Of a stretch of DNA of 64,000 bases, positions 24,182-33,801 are shown in pieces; the first letter of the stretch is position 1, and each line of letters begins with the position of its first letter. A model generated the notes under the pieces. That model was not told the DNA's origin and searched no databases. It worked only from the letters and a program-made list of their open reading frames with translations. This DNA is from Campylobacter sp. RM12651 (GTDB lineage Bacteria; Campylobacterota; Campylobacteria; Campylobacterales; Campylobacteraceae). The DNA lies in NCBI RefSeq assembly GCF_022369475.1, contig NZ_CP059600.1:124001-188000 (forward strand). Direction: 5' to 3'. The translations under genes were made by a program, and so were the position numbers.

Positions 24182-25651
24182 ATGGCAAATCCATCGCAAA
24201 ATCTTGGCTATGATTATACCGTAGCTAAGTGGTTTATGTTCGCATGTATTTTGTTTGGCATAATCGGTATGGGAATTGGAACTTTAATCGCGTTTCAATT
24301 AGCATTTCCTGAGCTAAATAATATTGCAGGTGAATATTCTACATTTGGCCGCCTAAGACCACTTCATACAAACGGAGTTGTTTATGGCTTTATGCTTTCA
24401 GGTATTTGGGCTACTTGGTATTATGTAGGTCAAAGAGTTTTAAAAGTTTCATTAAGAGAATCAAAATTCTTAATGTTCATAGGTAAAGCTCATTTTATAA
24501 TCTTTATGATTACTATATTATTAGCTGTTGTAAGTCTTTTTGCTGGTGTTACAACTTCAAAAGAATACGCAGAACTTGAATGGCCTTTTGATATAGCAGT
24601 TGTTGTTATTTGGGTTTTATGGGGTATGGGAATTTTTGGACTTATTGGAATTCGCCGTGAAAAAAGTCTTTATATTTCTATTTGGTATTACATTGCGACA
24701 TTTTTAGGTGTAGCAATGCTTTATTTATTTAATAATATGGAAGTTCCTACAAAATTAGTTACAGGAATGGGTTCTTGGCTTCATTCAGTATCTATGTATG
24801 CAGGAAGTAATGATGCTTTAATTCAATGGTGGTGGGGACATAATGCGGTTGCTTTTGTTTTCACGGTTGCAATTATTGCTGAAATATATTATTTCTTACC
24901 AAAAGAAAGTGGTCAGCCAGTATTTTCTTATAAATTATCACTATTTTCATTCTGGTCTTTAATGTTTATATATTTATGGGCAGGCGGACACCATTTGATT
25001 TATTCAACCGTTCCTGATTGGATGCAAACAATGGGTTCAATTTTCTCTGTTGTATTAATATTACCAAGTTGGGGTAGTGCAATCAATATCTTACTTACAA
25101 TGAAAGGTGAATGGCACCAAGTAAAAGAAAGCCCATTAATTAAGTTTATGATTTTTGCTTCAACATTTTATATGTTCAGCACACTTGAGGGCTCAATTCA
25201 ATCAGTTAAATCAATCAATGCTCTAGCACACTTTACAGACTGGATTCCAGGACACGTGCATGATGGAACACTTGGTTGGGTAGGATTTATGACTATGGCT
25301 GCAATTTATCATATGACTCCAAGAGTATTTAAAAAAGAGATTTATAGTAAAAAAATTATGGAATACCAATTTACTATCCAAACTTTAGGAATTGTATTAT
25401 TCTTTAGCTCAATGTGGATTGCTGGAATTACTCAAGGTATGATGTGGAGAGCTTATGATGATTATGGAACTCTAACTTATTCATTTATTGATACTGTTAT
25501 AGCACTACATCCTTATTTTATAATAAGAGCTATTGGTGGTTTATTATATTTAATAGGATTTTTTATGTTTGCTTATAATATTTATAAGTCAGTTACTTCA
25601 AGCAGAAGCGTTGAAGTTGAACCAAAATCAGCAAGTCCAATGCAAGCGTAA
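24182..25651 (+). CDS. ccoN: cbb3-type cytochrome c oxidase subunit I
   Basis: 489 residues with about 12 membrane helices. The metal-ligand histidines are visible: H62 (PLHTNG) and H360 for low-spin heme b; H220 (WWWGHNAVAF), H270 and H271 (AGGHHLIY) for CuB; H358 (WIPGHVH) for the high-spin heme b3. It reduces oxygen with high affinity and pumps protons in the inner membrane, the main microaerobic oxidase of this group. AAGGAG precedes the ATG. It leads the ccoNOQP operon, which runs without a break into fixH-like and addBA-like genes. Confidence 0.97.
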   Translation: MANPSQNLGYDYTVAKWFMFACILFGIIGMGIGTLIAFQLAFPELNNIAGEYSTFGRLRPLHTNGVVYGFMLSGIWATWYYVGQRVLKVSLRESKFLMFIGKAHFIIFMITILLAVVSLFAGVTTSKEYAELEWPFDIAVVVIWVLWGMGIFGLIGIRREKSLYISIWYYIATFLGVAMLYLFNNMEVPTKLVTGMGSWLHSVSMYAGSNDALIQWWWGHNAVAFVFTVAIIAEIYYFLPKESGQPVFSYKLSLFSFWSLMFIYLWAGGHHLIYSTVPDWMQTMGSIFSVVLILPSWGSAINILLTMKGEWHQVKESPLIKFMIFASTFYMFSTLEGSIQSVKSINALAHFTDWIPGHVHDGTLGWVGFMTMAAIYHMTPRVFKKEIYSKKIMEYQFTIQTLGIVLFFSSMWIAGITQGMMWRAYDDYGTLTYSFIDTVIALHPYFIIRAIGGLLYLIGFFMFAYNIYKSVTSSRSVEVEPKSASPMQA

Positions 25652-25662
25652 GGAGGTAAAAA

Positions 25663-26355
25663 ATGTTTAGTTGGTTAGAAAAAAATCCTTTCTTTTTTGC
25701 GGTATTTGTATTTGTTGTTATTGCTTATGCTGGTGTTGTAGAAATTCTACCTGCATTTAGTCCTAACGCTAGACCAATTGAGAGCAAAAAGCCTTATACA
25801 GCTTTAGAACTTGCAGGTCGTCATGTTTATATTAAAGAAAGTTGTAATGCTTGCCATTCGCAATTAATTCGTCCATTTAAAGCAGAAACAGATAGATATG
25901 GTGCTTATTCAAAAGCAGGTGAATATGCTTATGATAGACCATTTTTATGGGGTTCAAAAAGAACAGGTCCTGATTTAATGAGAGTTGGTAATTATAGAAC
26001 TACTGATTGGCATGAAAATCATATGAAAAAACCTGTTTCTGTAGTGCCTAGTTCAATTATGCCTGAATATCCACATTTATTTAAAAAGAATTCAGATTTA
26101 GATACAGCTTATGCTGAAGCTTTAACTGTTAAAAAAGTTTTCAATGTTCCTTATGATGAAGAAGGTTATCCAAAATTAGGAACTTACGAAGACGCTCGTA
26201 AAATGATGGTAGAACAAGCTACACCTATTGTTGATGCAATGAGCGATGAAGAAGTAAAACAAGCGTTTGAACCTTGCCGTGCAAATGCACTTGATAGTAA
26301 ATGCGAAATTAAAGAAATAGTTGCATTGATTGCGTATTTAAATAGCTTAAAGTAA
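25663..26355 (+). CDS. ccoO: cbb3 oxidase subunit II, monoheme cytochrome c
   Basis: 230 residues. There is one N-terminal membrane anchor (residues ~9-30), then the heme c site C61-NA-C64-H65 with an axial Met expected from SSIMPEYPHL. It carries electrons from CcoP to the catalytic subunit at the periplasmic face. Preceded by AGGAGG, 11 bp after ccoN. Confidence 0.96.
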   Translation: MFSWLEKNPFFFAVFVFVVIAYAGVVEILPAFSPNARPIESKKPYTALELAGRHVYIKESCNACHSQLIRPFKAETDRYGAYSKAGEYAYDRPFLWGSKRTGPDLMRVGNYRTTDWHENHMKKPVSVVPSSIMPEYPHLFKKNSDLDTAYAEALTVKKVFNVPYDEEGYPKLGTYEDARKMMVEQATPIVDAMSDEEVKQAFEPCRANALDSKCEIKEIVALIAYLNSLK

Positions 26356-26364
26356 GGAAGAATT

Positions 26365-26562
26365 ATGAGTTTGGTTGAACTTGTGCAATATCAAGGACAT
26401 GCTTATTTTTTCCTTGTGGCGTTTTTGACCTTTGTGCTTTATGCTTATATTATTCATTTATATAAAGCACAAAGAGAAGGTAAAAAAGATTATGAAAAAT
26501 ATGCAAATCTTGCATTAGATGATGATATTAATTCATCTTTATTAGAAAATAGGAGAAAGTGA
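26365..26562 (+). CDS. ccoQ: cbb3 oxidase small subunit CcoQ
   Basis: 65 residues: one membrane helix (YFFLVAFLTFVLYAYIIHLY) and a charged cytoplasmic tail with KKDYEKYANLALDDD, the usual CcoQ layout. It stabilises the CcoNOP core. Its TGA overlaps the ccoP ATG by one base. Confidence 0.93.
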   Translation: MSLVELVQYQGHAYFFLVAFLTFVLYAYIIHLYKAQREGKKDYEKYANLALDDDINSSLLENRRK

Positions 26563-27404
26563 TGAAATGGTTAAATCTTTCTGATAATGTAAATTTACTT
26601 TCTATAATTGGTGCAGTTGTTATTGTTGCTACCGTGTTGATAGTAAGTTTAAATGTATTTAAACAGATGAGAATTAAAAGAAAAGATGCTGAAACAAGCG
26701 AGCACGAATGGGATGGAATAAGTGAATATAAAAACCCATTACCAGTAGGTTGGGCTGTTATGTTTATCGTTTTAATAGTGTTTGCTTTATGGTATTTTTT
26801 AATAGGTTTTCCACTAAACAAATATTCATCAATAGGTGAATATAATGAAGAAGTAGCAAGTCATAATGCAAAATATAAAGAAAAATATGTAGCATTTGAT
26901 GATGAATCTAAATTAAATATGGGTAGAAATGTATTTTTATTACATTGTGCTCCTTGTCATGGTGCTGAAGCAACTGGAATTAATGGTAAGGCTCAAGACT
27001 TAACTAAATGGAGTAGCGTTGCTGGAATTTTAGATATTTTAGAAAACGGCTCAACAGGTTTAGGATACGGAGAAATGCCAGCTGGTTTAGTTGAAGGAGA
27101 TGACGCAAAAGCAGTTGCAACTTATGTAGCAAATGGAATGCAAGGCGAAGTTGGTAAAGATGTATTTGAAACAACTTGTGCAGCTTGTCACGGAGAAAAT
27201 GGAGAAGGCACTGAAGGTGTAGCACCTGCATTAAATATCTATACTAAACCTGATTTTATTAAAATGGTTTTAGCTAGCGGTAAGATAGCAAGTGCTGATG
27301 CAAGCGTAAAAGTAATAGGAGCAATGCCAAGCTTTAAATCAATGCTAAGCGATGAGCAAGTAGATGCAGTTGCTCGTTATGTAAGCACATTATCAAAGGA
27401 GTAA
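26562..27404 (+). CDS. ccoP: cbb3 oxidase subunit III, diheme cytochrome c
   Basis: 280 residues from ATG 26562. AGGAG at 26551-26555 is spaced 6 nt from it, which is better than for the GTG at 26559. There are two N-terminal membrane helices (residues ~14-34 and 62-84) followed by two cytochrome c domains with C129-AP-C132-H and C206-AA-C209-H. It accepts electrons from periplasmic cytochrome c and passes them to CcoO. Length and two-helix anchor match epsilonproteobacterial CcoP. Confidence 0.95.
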   Translation: MKWLNLSDNVNLLSIIGAVVIVATVLIVSLNVFKQMRIKRKDAETSEHEWDGISEYKNPLPVGWAVMFIVLIVFALWYFLIGFPLNKYSSIGEYNEEVASHNAKYKEKYVAFDDESKLNMGRNVFLLHCAPCHGAEATGINGKAQDLTKWSSVAGILDILENGSTGLGYGEMPAGLVEGDDAKAVATYVANGMQGEVGKDVFETTCAACHGENGEGTEGVAPALNIYTKPDFIKMVLASGKIASADASVKVIGAMPSFKSMLSDEQVDAVARYVSTLSKE

Positions 27405-27407
27405 AAA

Positions 27408-27623
27408 ATGGATAATCATAATAGAAATGTGTTTGGATTACACGGAATTACAGGTATGTTAATAGCTACCGTTTTATTATTATCAATCCTAGTTGGGCTT
27501 ACTATTTGGGGAATAAATGTTCAACAAAAAGAAATCAGAAATCCTTATAAACTAGAAAAAATTGAAGATGCTAAAATGCACGAAAATAGAAGTTTAGAAG
27601 ATTTTAGAAAGGACGCAAAATGA
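27408..27623 (+). CDS. DUF4006 family membrane protein
   Basis: 71 residues. The N-terminal NRNVFGLHGITGML and a single membrane helix (LIATVLLLSILVGLTIWGI), then a charged tail (NPYKLEKIEDAKMHEN), are characteristic of DUF4006 proteins, which follow ccoP in Campylobacterota. It is presumably an oxidase assembly or stability factor (inference from context). It starts 3 bp after ccoP, and its stop overlaps the next small gene (ATGA). Confidence 0.88.
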   Translation: MDNHNRNVFGLHGITGMLIATVLLLSILVGLTIWGINVQQKEIRNPYKLEKIEDAKMHENRSLEDFRKDAK

Positions 27624-27721
27624 GCAAGTTATTAGAAACAATTATAGTTTTAGGAATGGTTGTGTTAGCAATAGTTACAGCTTGGTCAGTTTTAACTCCT
27701 AATCATTTAGGTATAGGATGA
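27620..27721 (+). CDS. 33-aa single-helix membrane peptide in the cco operon
   Basis: ATG at 27620 overlaps the preceding TGA (ATGA), and its own TGA overlaps the ATG of the next gene at 27718. The peptide is one hydrophobic helix (ETIIVLGMVVLAIVTAWSVL) with TPNHLGIG at the end. Coupled start and stop overlaps on both sides and an uninterrupted position in a conserved operon argue for a real gene. Probably a small oxidase accessory subunit (inference). Confidence 0.75.
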   Translation: MSKLLETIIVLGMVVLAIVTAWSVLTPNHLGIG

Positions 27722-28269
27722 AAAAGCTAATAATTATAATGCTTTTAGCTCTTGTGAATTTATTTTCACAAGAGCCTTTAAGTAATGAAGTATTAAATGA
27801 AATAAATATTTTAAGTAATGATTTAGAGCAAAAAACAGGTATTAAAACAAGTGTTTTGATATCAAATGAAATTCCTTTTAAAGATTTAAAACAAAGTATT
27901 AAAACTGATAAAAATTATGCAATTATAGTAATTAGCCTTAAAGATAAAAAGTTAGATGTTATAAGTGATTTAGGATTAGATTTTAGAAGTGTTACCGAAT
28001 ATTATTATTTAAAATATGGATTTTTCCCAAAACAAGGTGCAATATTGCCAATACTTACTCAACCTAAAGGAAAAGATTTAGTAAATGCAGCGATTTTAAA
28101 TGGGTTTGCTGAATTGTGTGATGTAATTGCAAGTAGTAAAGGTGTAGAACTTGAGTATTCTTACGGGGATTTAAATGATAATATTATAAATACAATTAGA
28201 ACTATTTTTTATATTTTTACTATTGTTTTTATAGTAGTTTTAATTAGAAGAAAGGTAAAGAAAAAATGA
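27718..28269 (+). CDS. Exported TPM-like protein with C-terminal membrane anchor
   Basis: 183 residues. A signal peptide (MKKLIIIMLLALVNLFS) is followed by a domain with alternating strands and helices (LEQKTGIKTSVLISNEIPF, YAIIVISLKDKKLDVI), resembling the TPM fold of YgcG-type proteins, and a final membrane helix followed by a basic stop-transfer end (RRKVKKK). Start and stop overlap its neighbours, so it is translated within the cco operon. Role unknown; the position suggests oxidase biogenesis. Confidence 0.65.
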   Translation: MKKLIIIMLLALVNLFSQEPLSNEVLNEINILSNDLEQKTGIKTSVLISNEIPFKDLKQSIKTDKNYAIIVISLKDKKLDVISDLGLDFRSVTEYYYLKYGFFPKQGAILPILTQPKGKDLVNAAILNGFAELCDVIASSKGVELEYSYGDLNDNIINTIRTIFYIFTIVFIVVLIRRKVKKK

Positions 28270-28790
28270 TAAAAGAAGGAAGACATTGGCCTTATTTGAT
28301 TGTTGGTTCAATTATTTTTATGATGATTGCTTGTATTTACACCGTTTATTTATCTTTTGATTATCCAGTAGATGAAGATGAAAGTTATTTTTTAAAATAC
28401 CAAGATGTTGAGAATAATTACGCAAAAATCAAAGAAAACGAAAAATTATTTTTAGATAATTTTGCTTTTAGGGTTTTAGGCGATAAAACAAGATTAGATG
28501 TTACTAAACGCCCAGCGGTATTTGTAGATAATGAAGTGATATTACAGGTTAAAGAAAAGTCTAATTTAAAAGCAAGCAATATAAGCGTAAAGGCAAAATT
28601 AACAAGACCACACACAAAATATGAAGATAAAGAAATCATAGTAAATTATGATGATAATTTAAAAGAATTTAAAGCTGATTTAGGAGATATTTCTAATGGA
28701 CGCTGGACTTTATTGATTGATTTTAAAATCAACGAACTTTCAAAATTTTATAAACTTGAACTTTGCAAAAATCAATGTAAAAAAGCTTAA
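28266..28790 (+). CDS. FixH-like membrane protein
   Basis: 174 residues. The start GRHWPYLIVGSIIFMMIACIYTVYLSF and a periplasmic immunoglobulin-like domain ending in a GRWTLLIDF segment fit the FixH family, which helps deliver copper or assemble cbb3 oxidases. It overlaps the preceding gene by 4 nt and ends in the hairpin at 28779-28805, so it closes the cco transcript. Confidence 0.75.
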   Translation: MIKEGRHWPYLIVGSIIFMMIACIYTVYLSFDYPVDEDESYFLKYQDVENNYAKIKENEKLFLDNFAFRVLGDKTRLDVTKRPAVFVDNEVILQVKEKSNLKASNISVKAKLTRPHTKYEDKEIIVNYDDNLKEFKADLGDISNGRWTLLIDFKINELSKFYKLELCKNQCKKA

Positions 28791-28805
28791 TATTAAAGCT
28801 TTTTT
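28779..28805 (+). terminator. Terminator of the cco operon
   Basis: AAAAAAGCTT and AAGCTTTTTT pair around a 7-nt loop, overlapping the FixH-like stop codon and ending in a T-run. It separates the oxidase operon from the addB-like gene, which has its own AAAGGA ribosome-binding site. Confidence 0.75.
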
Positions 28806-28846
28806 ACGCTATAACTACTCATAATAATCTTTTAAAAGGAAAATAA

Positions 28847-31036
28847 ATGTATAAAAAGGATTTGATTGTATTTTCTAATTTAAGGCAAATTAAAAACTAC
28901 TTAGCAAGTATTAAAAATGAAGGATTTTTTCCAACTACAATTAGTATTAATGAGTTTTTGCAAGATTTCGCAATAAATGATAAAAGAAGAGCGACTGAAG
29001 TAGAGCAAATCATTGCTATGAGTAGGGCTTGTAATAAAACTAAAGATTATAAAAAGCTTAATTTTTCAAATGATTTTTTAAGTTTTTTAAAAAATAAAGA
29101 ATATTTATTCTCATTTTTTAGCGAATTAAATAGCCAAAAAGTAAGTATAGATGATTTAAGAAATAATGATTTATATAGTTTTTTTGATGAGTATTTAGAT
29201 ATTTTAGAAGAGTGTTTAAAGCATTATAAAAACGAATTAGATAATCAAAATTTATATGATGATATAACTATTAAAGATTTAAAAGCTAATTGGTTTTTGC
29301 TTAGTCAATATAAATCAATTAGCTTTTATCTAAACGGCTTTTTAAAGCAATACGAATTAGAATTCTTTGAGAGTATTTCGGATAAAATAGATGTAAAAAT
29401 CATCACAAATGTAAGCGATTACAATATAAATCTTTTAAAAAAATCATTTAAAATAGATTTTGAGCCAAATCATACTTATACTCTAAGTTTTAATAATTCT
29501 TGGCAAATCCTAGAGCAAACTAAGCTAAATTATAACAATACCTTAAAAATTGCTTCGTTTAAAAGTTCAATTTATCAATACATTTACGCACTTAGTCTAA
29601 TATCAAAATATTACGAAAATGATAAACAAATAGCTCTTATTATGCCTGATGAAAGCATTGCAACTAGTTTAAAAGCTCTTGATATTCATAATTATTTAAA
29701 TATTGCAAGTGGGCTAAACTCAAACGAAATAGCACAAAAACTAAATGCGATTTTAGGTGATGATGAGTTGGCTTTAGTGCAAAAAAGATTATTAAATACA
29801 AGCGAACTTGATTTCAGTGATTTTAATAAATTAAAAGAGCAACTATTAAGCCTTAGCAAAAACGCTGAAATTAAAGAAATCCTAAAAAACCGCCTAAATG
29901 ATATAAAGATTTTAAATAATGAGTTTAAACTAACAAACGAGCAAATCATAAAACTACTTGACGCTAGTAATATTAAAATCTCTCACACAAACGGCGGAAA
30001 TGTTGATGCTTTAGGTATGCTTGAAAGTCGTGGAATGAAATATGATTTAGTAATTGTTCTTGATTTTAATGATGATTTAGTGCCAAAGCGAAGTGTTAGT
30101 GAAATGTTTTTAAATAATGCTGTTCGCACAAAGGCTGGGCTAATTAGCTATGCTGATAGAGAAAATTTACAAAGGCATTATTATAAAGAGCTTTTTAATG
30201 CCAAAGAAGTTTTTGTTTTATACCTTGAAAACGAAGAAAAATCACCTGCTAGAATGCTAAAAGATTTTAGTTGCCAAAGACAAATCGTAGATGAAAAAGG
30301 GCTTATGGAGTCGTTTTTAAATGCACTCAATGGCAAAATAAAAGCAAATGAAAATATATTTGAGCCTGATTTAGAACTTATAAAAAATCATAATTTTTTT
30401 GCAAAACCGCTTAGTTTTTCAAGATTATCGTGCTATTTAAACTCACCTTATGAGTATTATTTAAAATACATTTTAGAATTAAGTGAACCTAGCAATTCAA
30501 ACGAAAAAGCAGCAGTTGGGACTATGGTTCATGAGTTTTTACAAAACGCTGATTTTAAGAATTTAAAACAAGAATTTGAAAAAGAGCTAAAAGACAAATT
30601 AAGCCCAATTGATTATGCTTTAATATACGATAATTTAGATGAAATCGCATATTATATTAACAACAATCAGCCAAGTGCAAATTGCGAAGAAAAGCTTTCG
30701 GGTAAAATTGCAAATATTGATGCTTACGGGATAGCTGATAGGATAAGTGATGAGCTAATAATTGATTATAAGACTACAAACAAGCCAAATTCTACTAAAA
30801 ATCACGAAAAACAATTAGCCTTTTACGCAATGCTTTTAGATAAGCCTACGATACAAACAGCTTTAATTTATTTAAAAAGCACTCGTGGGGCGGTGTTTGA
30901 ATGTAAAAATTTTAATAAATTATCTCAAGAGATTGAAAGCGACATTGCAACTCTTAAAGATGGTTTCGTCTTAGAAAAAAGTGAAAATGCTTATGGCTAT
31001 TATCATTTAATAATCAATAAAAAGGATAGAGTATGA
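28847..31036 (+). CDS. AddB-like PD-(D/E)XK nuclease/inactive helicase subunit
   Basis: 729 residues. The N-terminal two thirds have the helical look of a degenerate UvrD-like helicase without a Walker A motif; MLESRGMKYDLVIVLDFNDDLVPKR matches the conserved AddB/RecC-type segment. The C-terminus has FSFSRLSCYLNSPYEYYLKYIL, AVGTMVHEFLQ and ADRISDELIIDYKTT, the RecB-family nuclease motif. With AddA it resects double-strand breaks for RecA loading and can degrade foreign DNA. The ATGA overlap with the next gene confirms the pair. In Campylobacter the orthologous genes also follow the cco cluster. Confidence 0.85.
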   Translation: MYKKDLIVFSNLRQIKNYLASIKNEGFFPTTISINEFLQDFAINDKRRATEVEQIIAMSRACNKTKDYKKLNFSNDFLSFLKNKEYLFSFFSELNSQKVSIDDLRNNDLYSFFDEYLDILEECLKHYKNELDNQNLYDDITIKDLKANWFLLSQYKSISFYLNGFLKQYELEFFESISDKIDVKIITNVSDYNINLLKKSFKIDFEPNHTYTLSFNNSWQILEQTKLNYNNTLKIASFKSSIYQYIYALSLISKYYENDKQIALIMPDESIATSLKALDIHNYLNIASGLNSNEIAQKLNAILGDDELALVQKRLLNTSELDFSDFNKLKEQLLSLSKNAEIKEILKNRLNDIKILNNEFKLTNEQIIKLLDASNIKISHTNGGNVDALGMLESRGMKYDLVIVLDFNDDLVPKRSVSEMFLNNAVRTKAGLISYADRENLQRHYYKELFNAKEVFVLYLENEEKSPARMLKDFSCQRQIVDEKGLMESFLNALNGKIKANENIFEPDLELIKNHNFFAKPLSFSRLSCYLNSPYEYYLKYILELSEPSNSNEKAAVGTMVHEFLQNADFKNLKQEFEKELKDKLSPIDYALIYDNLDEIAYYINNNQPSANCEEKLSGKIANIDAYGIADRISDELIIDYKTTNKPNSTKNHEKQLAFYAMLLDKPTIQTALIYLKSTRGAVFECKNFNKLSQEIESDIATLKDGFVLEKSENAYGYYHLIINKKDRV

Positions 31037-33681
31037 AACATATCGCATTAGCAGCAAGTGCTGGAAGTGGCAAGACTTTTACTCTAAGTGTTAGATATAT
31101 TGCTTTAGTTTTAAGTGGGGCGAGTATTAATGATATAGTAGCTCTTACATTTACAAAAAAAGCCGTAAATGAGATGAAAGAGAGAATTACAAAGGTATTT
31201 TTAGAGCTTGAAAATAGAGCTGCCGAGCTTCAATTTTTGCAAGATTTATTAGGTTTAAGTGCCGAGCAAATAATAAATACAAGAAATAAATTCTTAAAAA
31301 ACTTTAAAGAAGATGAGCTTAGGATTTATACTTTTGATAGCTTTTTTTCTAAGATTTTAAGGCTTTTTGCAACACACGAAGGCTTAAGCGTAGATGCGGA
31401 ACTCATTGATTATTTAGATATTAAAGAAGAGTTTTTAAAGTCTTTAGATACAAATGAAGCCATAAAATTAGTAAGAGATTTAAAAGATTTTAATATGAGC
31501 TTAGGAGATTTTTTAAACTGGCTTGAGAGTTTGTATTTAAATTATACAGGCGAAAAAATCATAAATGATACGACTTTTATAAATCCTTTTGATGAGTTTT
31601 TAAGGCTTAAAGATAATTTTACTGGAGCAAATAAAAAAGTTGATGAATGGCTTGGCAAAATTACGGATTTAAATTCTTTACTTTCTAGCTCATTTTTAGA
31701 CGCTAGCAAATCAAATATACAAAAAGCCCTAGATTTGCCAACTTTTGCAGCAGCTTATGAAGAATTACTCTCAATCGTTGCTAAATATTATGGTTTTTTA
31801 GAGAGCAATCAATTAAAATTATGCTTTAACTATTTAGATAAATTTAGCGAAGTTGCGAAAAATTATCATAAAGAGCAAAACATTTTAAGCTTTAGTGATG
31901 TGGCGATTTATGTTCATAAAATATTGCAAAATAAGGATTTAAAAGACCTTTTTTATTTTAGACTTAATTCAAATCTAAGCCATCTTTTAATAGATGAGTT
32001 TCAAGACACTTCAGTTATTCAATACGAAATCATTAAGCCAATAGTTGAAGAAATAGTGGCTGGAATTGGCATAGATGATAAGCAAAAAAGCTTTTTTTAT
32101 GTAGGAGATAAAAAGCAATCAATTTATTCATTTAGGGGTGCTAAACAAGAAGTATTTGATTTATTTCACAAAAACAAAACCTATAATATAAGCTTGCAAA
32201 ATCTTGATACTAATTATCGTAGTAAAAAAGCCATAGTAGAGTTTGTAAATAATAATTTTAAAAATCTTTATGATGATTATTACGAGCAATTAGTTGCAAG
32301 TAAAGAAAATGGAGTTGTAAGCAAAATAATCACCGAAGATTATTTAAACGATGTTTATAAAAAGATTGCAAGTTTGTTAAAAAACGGAGCAAAATTAGAT
32401 GATATTTGCATACTTACAAGAGATAATGCAAATGCAAATGAAATAGCTAATTTTTTAAATGAATTTGGTTTGAAAACTAATGTAAATAATAACTCTTTAT
32501 TAGTTTCAAAAATGAGCGTTAGGGTTTTAATAGAATTTGCAAAATACTCTATTTTAGGAGATGAGATTTATGGCTTTTTTGTAAAGTCTGTGCTAGGCAA
32601 GGATTATTCAAGGCTTAAAATTGATATTACAAAAAGTGCTTATGAGATTTATAATGAGATAATCACTCATCTTGATTTATGCAAAGATGAGTATGTTTTA
32701 GAGTTTTTAGATGATATTAGTTCTAAAGATTTTTTAGATACCATATATAATCTTAGCAATAAACTTGCATCAAACAATGAAGCAAAAGGCATAAATATCA
32801 TGACAATTCATAAGAGCAAGGGCTTACAATTTGAGCATTTAATCTGCGTTCATTTAAGTAAAACCCCTCCACACGATACAGGGCTTAAAATTGAATATGA
32901 TTTTTCTAGTCACAAATGGTATGGCTTTAAAAAAGATGCTAGTGCTATTAGAAATCTTAGATGTTTTTATGATAAAGATTATGCAAAAAAGCTTGAAATT
33001 TATGAGAATACGAAAAAAACTGATGAGATAAATACTTATTATGTAGCTTATACAAGAGCGATTAGCTCTCTTTGTATTATTTTAAATGATGGAGCTGGGC
33101 TTAGCGGGATTAATTATGCTGAAATTACAAATGAGAGTTTAGATGATGATTTGCTTAATTTTAGATATAAAGAAAATGAAGCAAGTGCTATAAGTATTAG
33201 CTATGAGTTTAATCCTTGCGTGCCACTTCAAAATGTCAAGGCTAAAGAGTTTAGCACTGATGCGATTATGCTTGGAAACGCATTTCACTATTTTTGTGAA
33301 TTGAGTGATTTTAATGATGAGAGTTTAAATGAATGTTTAAGACTTGCATATAATAAGTTTAATCAAGTGGATTTTGATAAATTAAAAAAACTTTGCGAAG
33401 ATTTGCTTAAATGTGTGGAGTTTAAAGAATTAATCAAAAATCATAATTTGATTAAAGAATATAACTTTTTATATGAAAATAAAGTAAATAGAATAGATTT
33501 ATTAGCTATTAGCGATGATTGCGTTAAGATAATTGATTATAAAAGCTCGTTTTTTAATAAATCTTATGAAAAACAGCTAAAAACCTATGAAAACTTTATA
33601 AAAACTAGATTTTCTAATCACAAAATTAGCTCTTATGTAGTATTTTACGAAAACGAAGAATTTAAATTAAAAAGAATTTAA
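31033..33681 (+). CDS. addA: AddA/RecB-like helicase-nuclease
   Basis: 882 residues. UvrD-type SF1 motifs: LAASAGSGKTFTLSVRY (Walker A), VALTFTKKAVNEMKER (Ia), LLIDEFQDTS (II), GDKKQSIYSFRGAK (III), NIMTIHKSKGLQFEHLI (V) and YVAYTRA (VI). A C-terminal nuclease motif NRIDLLAISDDCVKIIDYKSS completes the AddA layout. It is the motor and one of two nuclease sites of AddAB recombination-repair. It starts inside the addB-like stop codon. It differs from the DdmD-like gene in belonging to SF1 and the chromosomal core. Confidence 0.9.
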   Translation: MKHIALAASAGSGKTFTLSVRYIALVLSGASINDIVALTFTKKAVNEMKERITKVFLELENRAAELQFLQDLLGLSAEQIINTRNKFLKNFKEDELRIYTFDSFFSKILRLFATHEGLSVDAELIDYLDIKEEFLKSLDTNEAIKLVRDLKDFNMSLGDFLNWLESLYLNYTGEKIINDTTFINPFDEFLRLKDNFTGANKKVDEWLGKITDLNSLLSSSFLDASKSNIQKALDLPTFAAAYEELLSIVAKYYGFLESNQLKLCFNYLDKFSEVAKNYHKEQNILSFSDVAIYVHKILQNKDLKDLFYFRLNSNLSHLLIDEFQDTSVIQYEIIKPIVEEIVAGIGIDDKQKSFFYVGDKKQSIYSFRGAKQEVFDLFHKNKTYNISLQNLDTNYRSKKAIVEFVNNNFKNLYDDYYEQLVASKENGVVSKIITEDYLNDVYKKIASLLKNGAKLDDICILTRDNANANEIANFLNEFGLKTNVNNNSLLVSKMSVRVLIEFAKYSILGDEIYGFFVKSVLGKDYSRLKIDITKSAYEIYNEIITHLDLCKDEYVLEFLDDISSKDFLDTIYNLSNKLASNNEAKGINIMTIHKSKGLQFEHLICVHLSKTPPHDTGLKIEYDFSSHKWYGFKKDASAIRNLRCFYDKDYAKKLEIYENTKKTDEINTYYVAYTRAISSLCIILNDGAGLSGINYAEITNESLDDDLLNFRYKENEASAISISYEFNPCVPLQNVKAKEFSTDAIMLGNAFHYFCELSDFNDESLNECLRLAYNKFNQVDFDKLKKLCEDLLKCVEFKELIKNHNLIKEYNFLYENKVNRIDLLAISDDCVKIIDYKSSFFNKSYEKQLKTYENFIKTRFSNHKISSYVVFYENEEFKLKRI

Positions 33682-33712
33682 ATTCTTTAAAACTAAATTG
33701 ATTTTGTGGTGA

Positions 33713-33749
33713 AAATCTTAATTCATAATCTAAATACGAATTAAGATTT
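33713..33749 (+). terminator. Terminator after addA
   Basis: AAATCTTAATTC and GAATTAAGATTT form a 12-bp stem with a 13-nt loop, followed by ATTATTTTT. Confidence 0.7.
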
Positions 33750-33801
33750 ATTATTTTTCAAAACATATAATTTCTAAAATATTTTAGAAAGTCATTAGGT
33801 A

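Noticed and set aside
28847-33681. The AddAB-like pair as part of the defence island
   Set aside because: It lies in the conserved cco-add backbone order of Campylobacter, far from the repeat-bounded modules, and is a general repair system.
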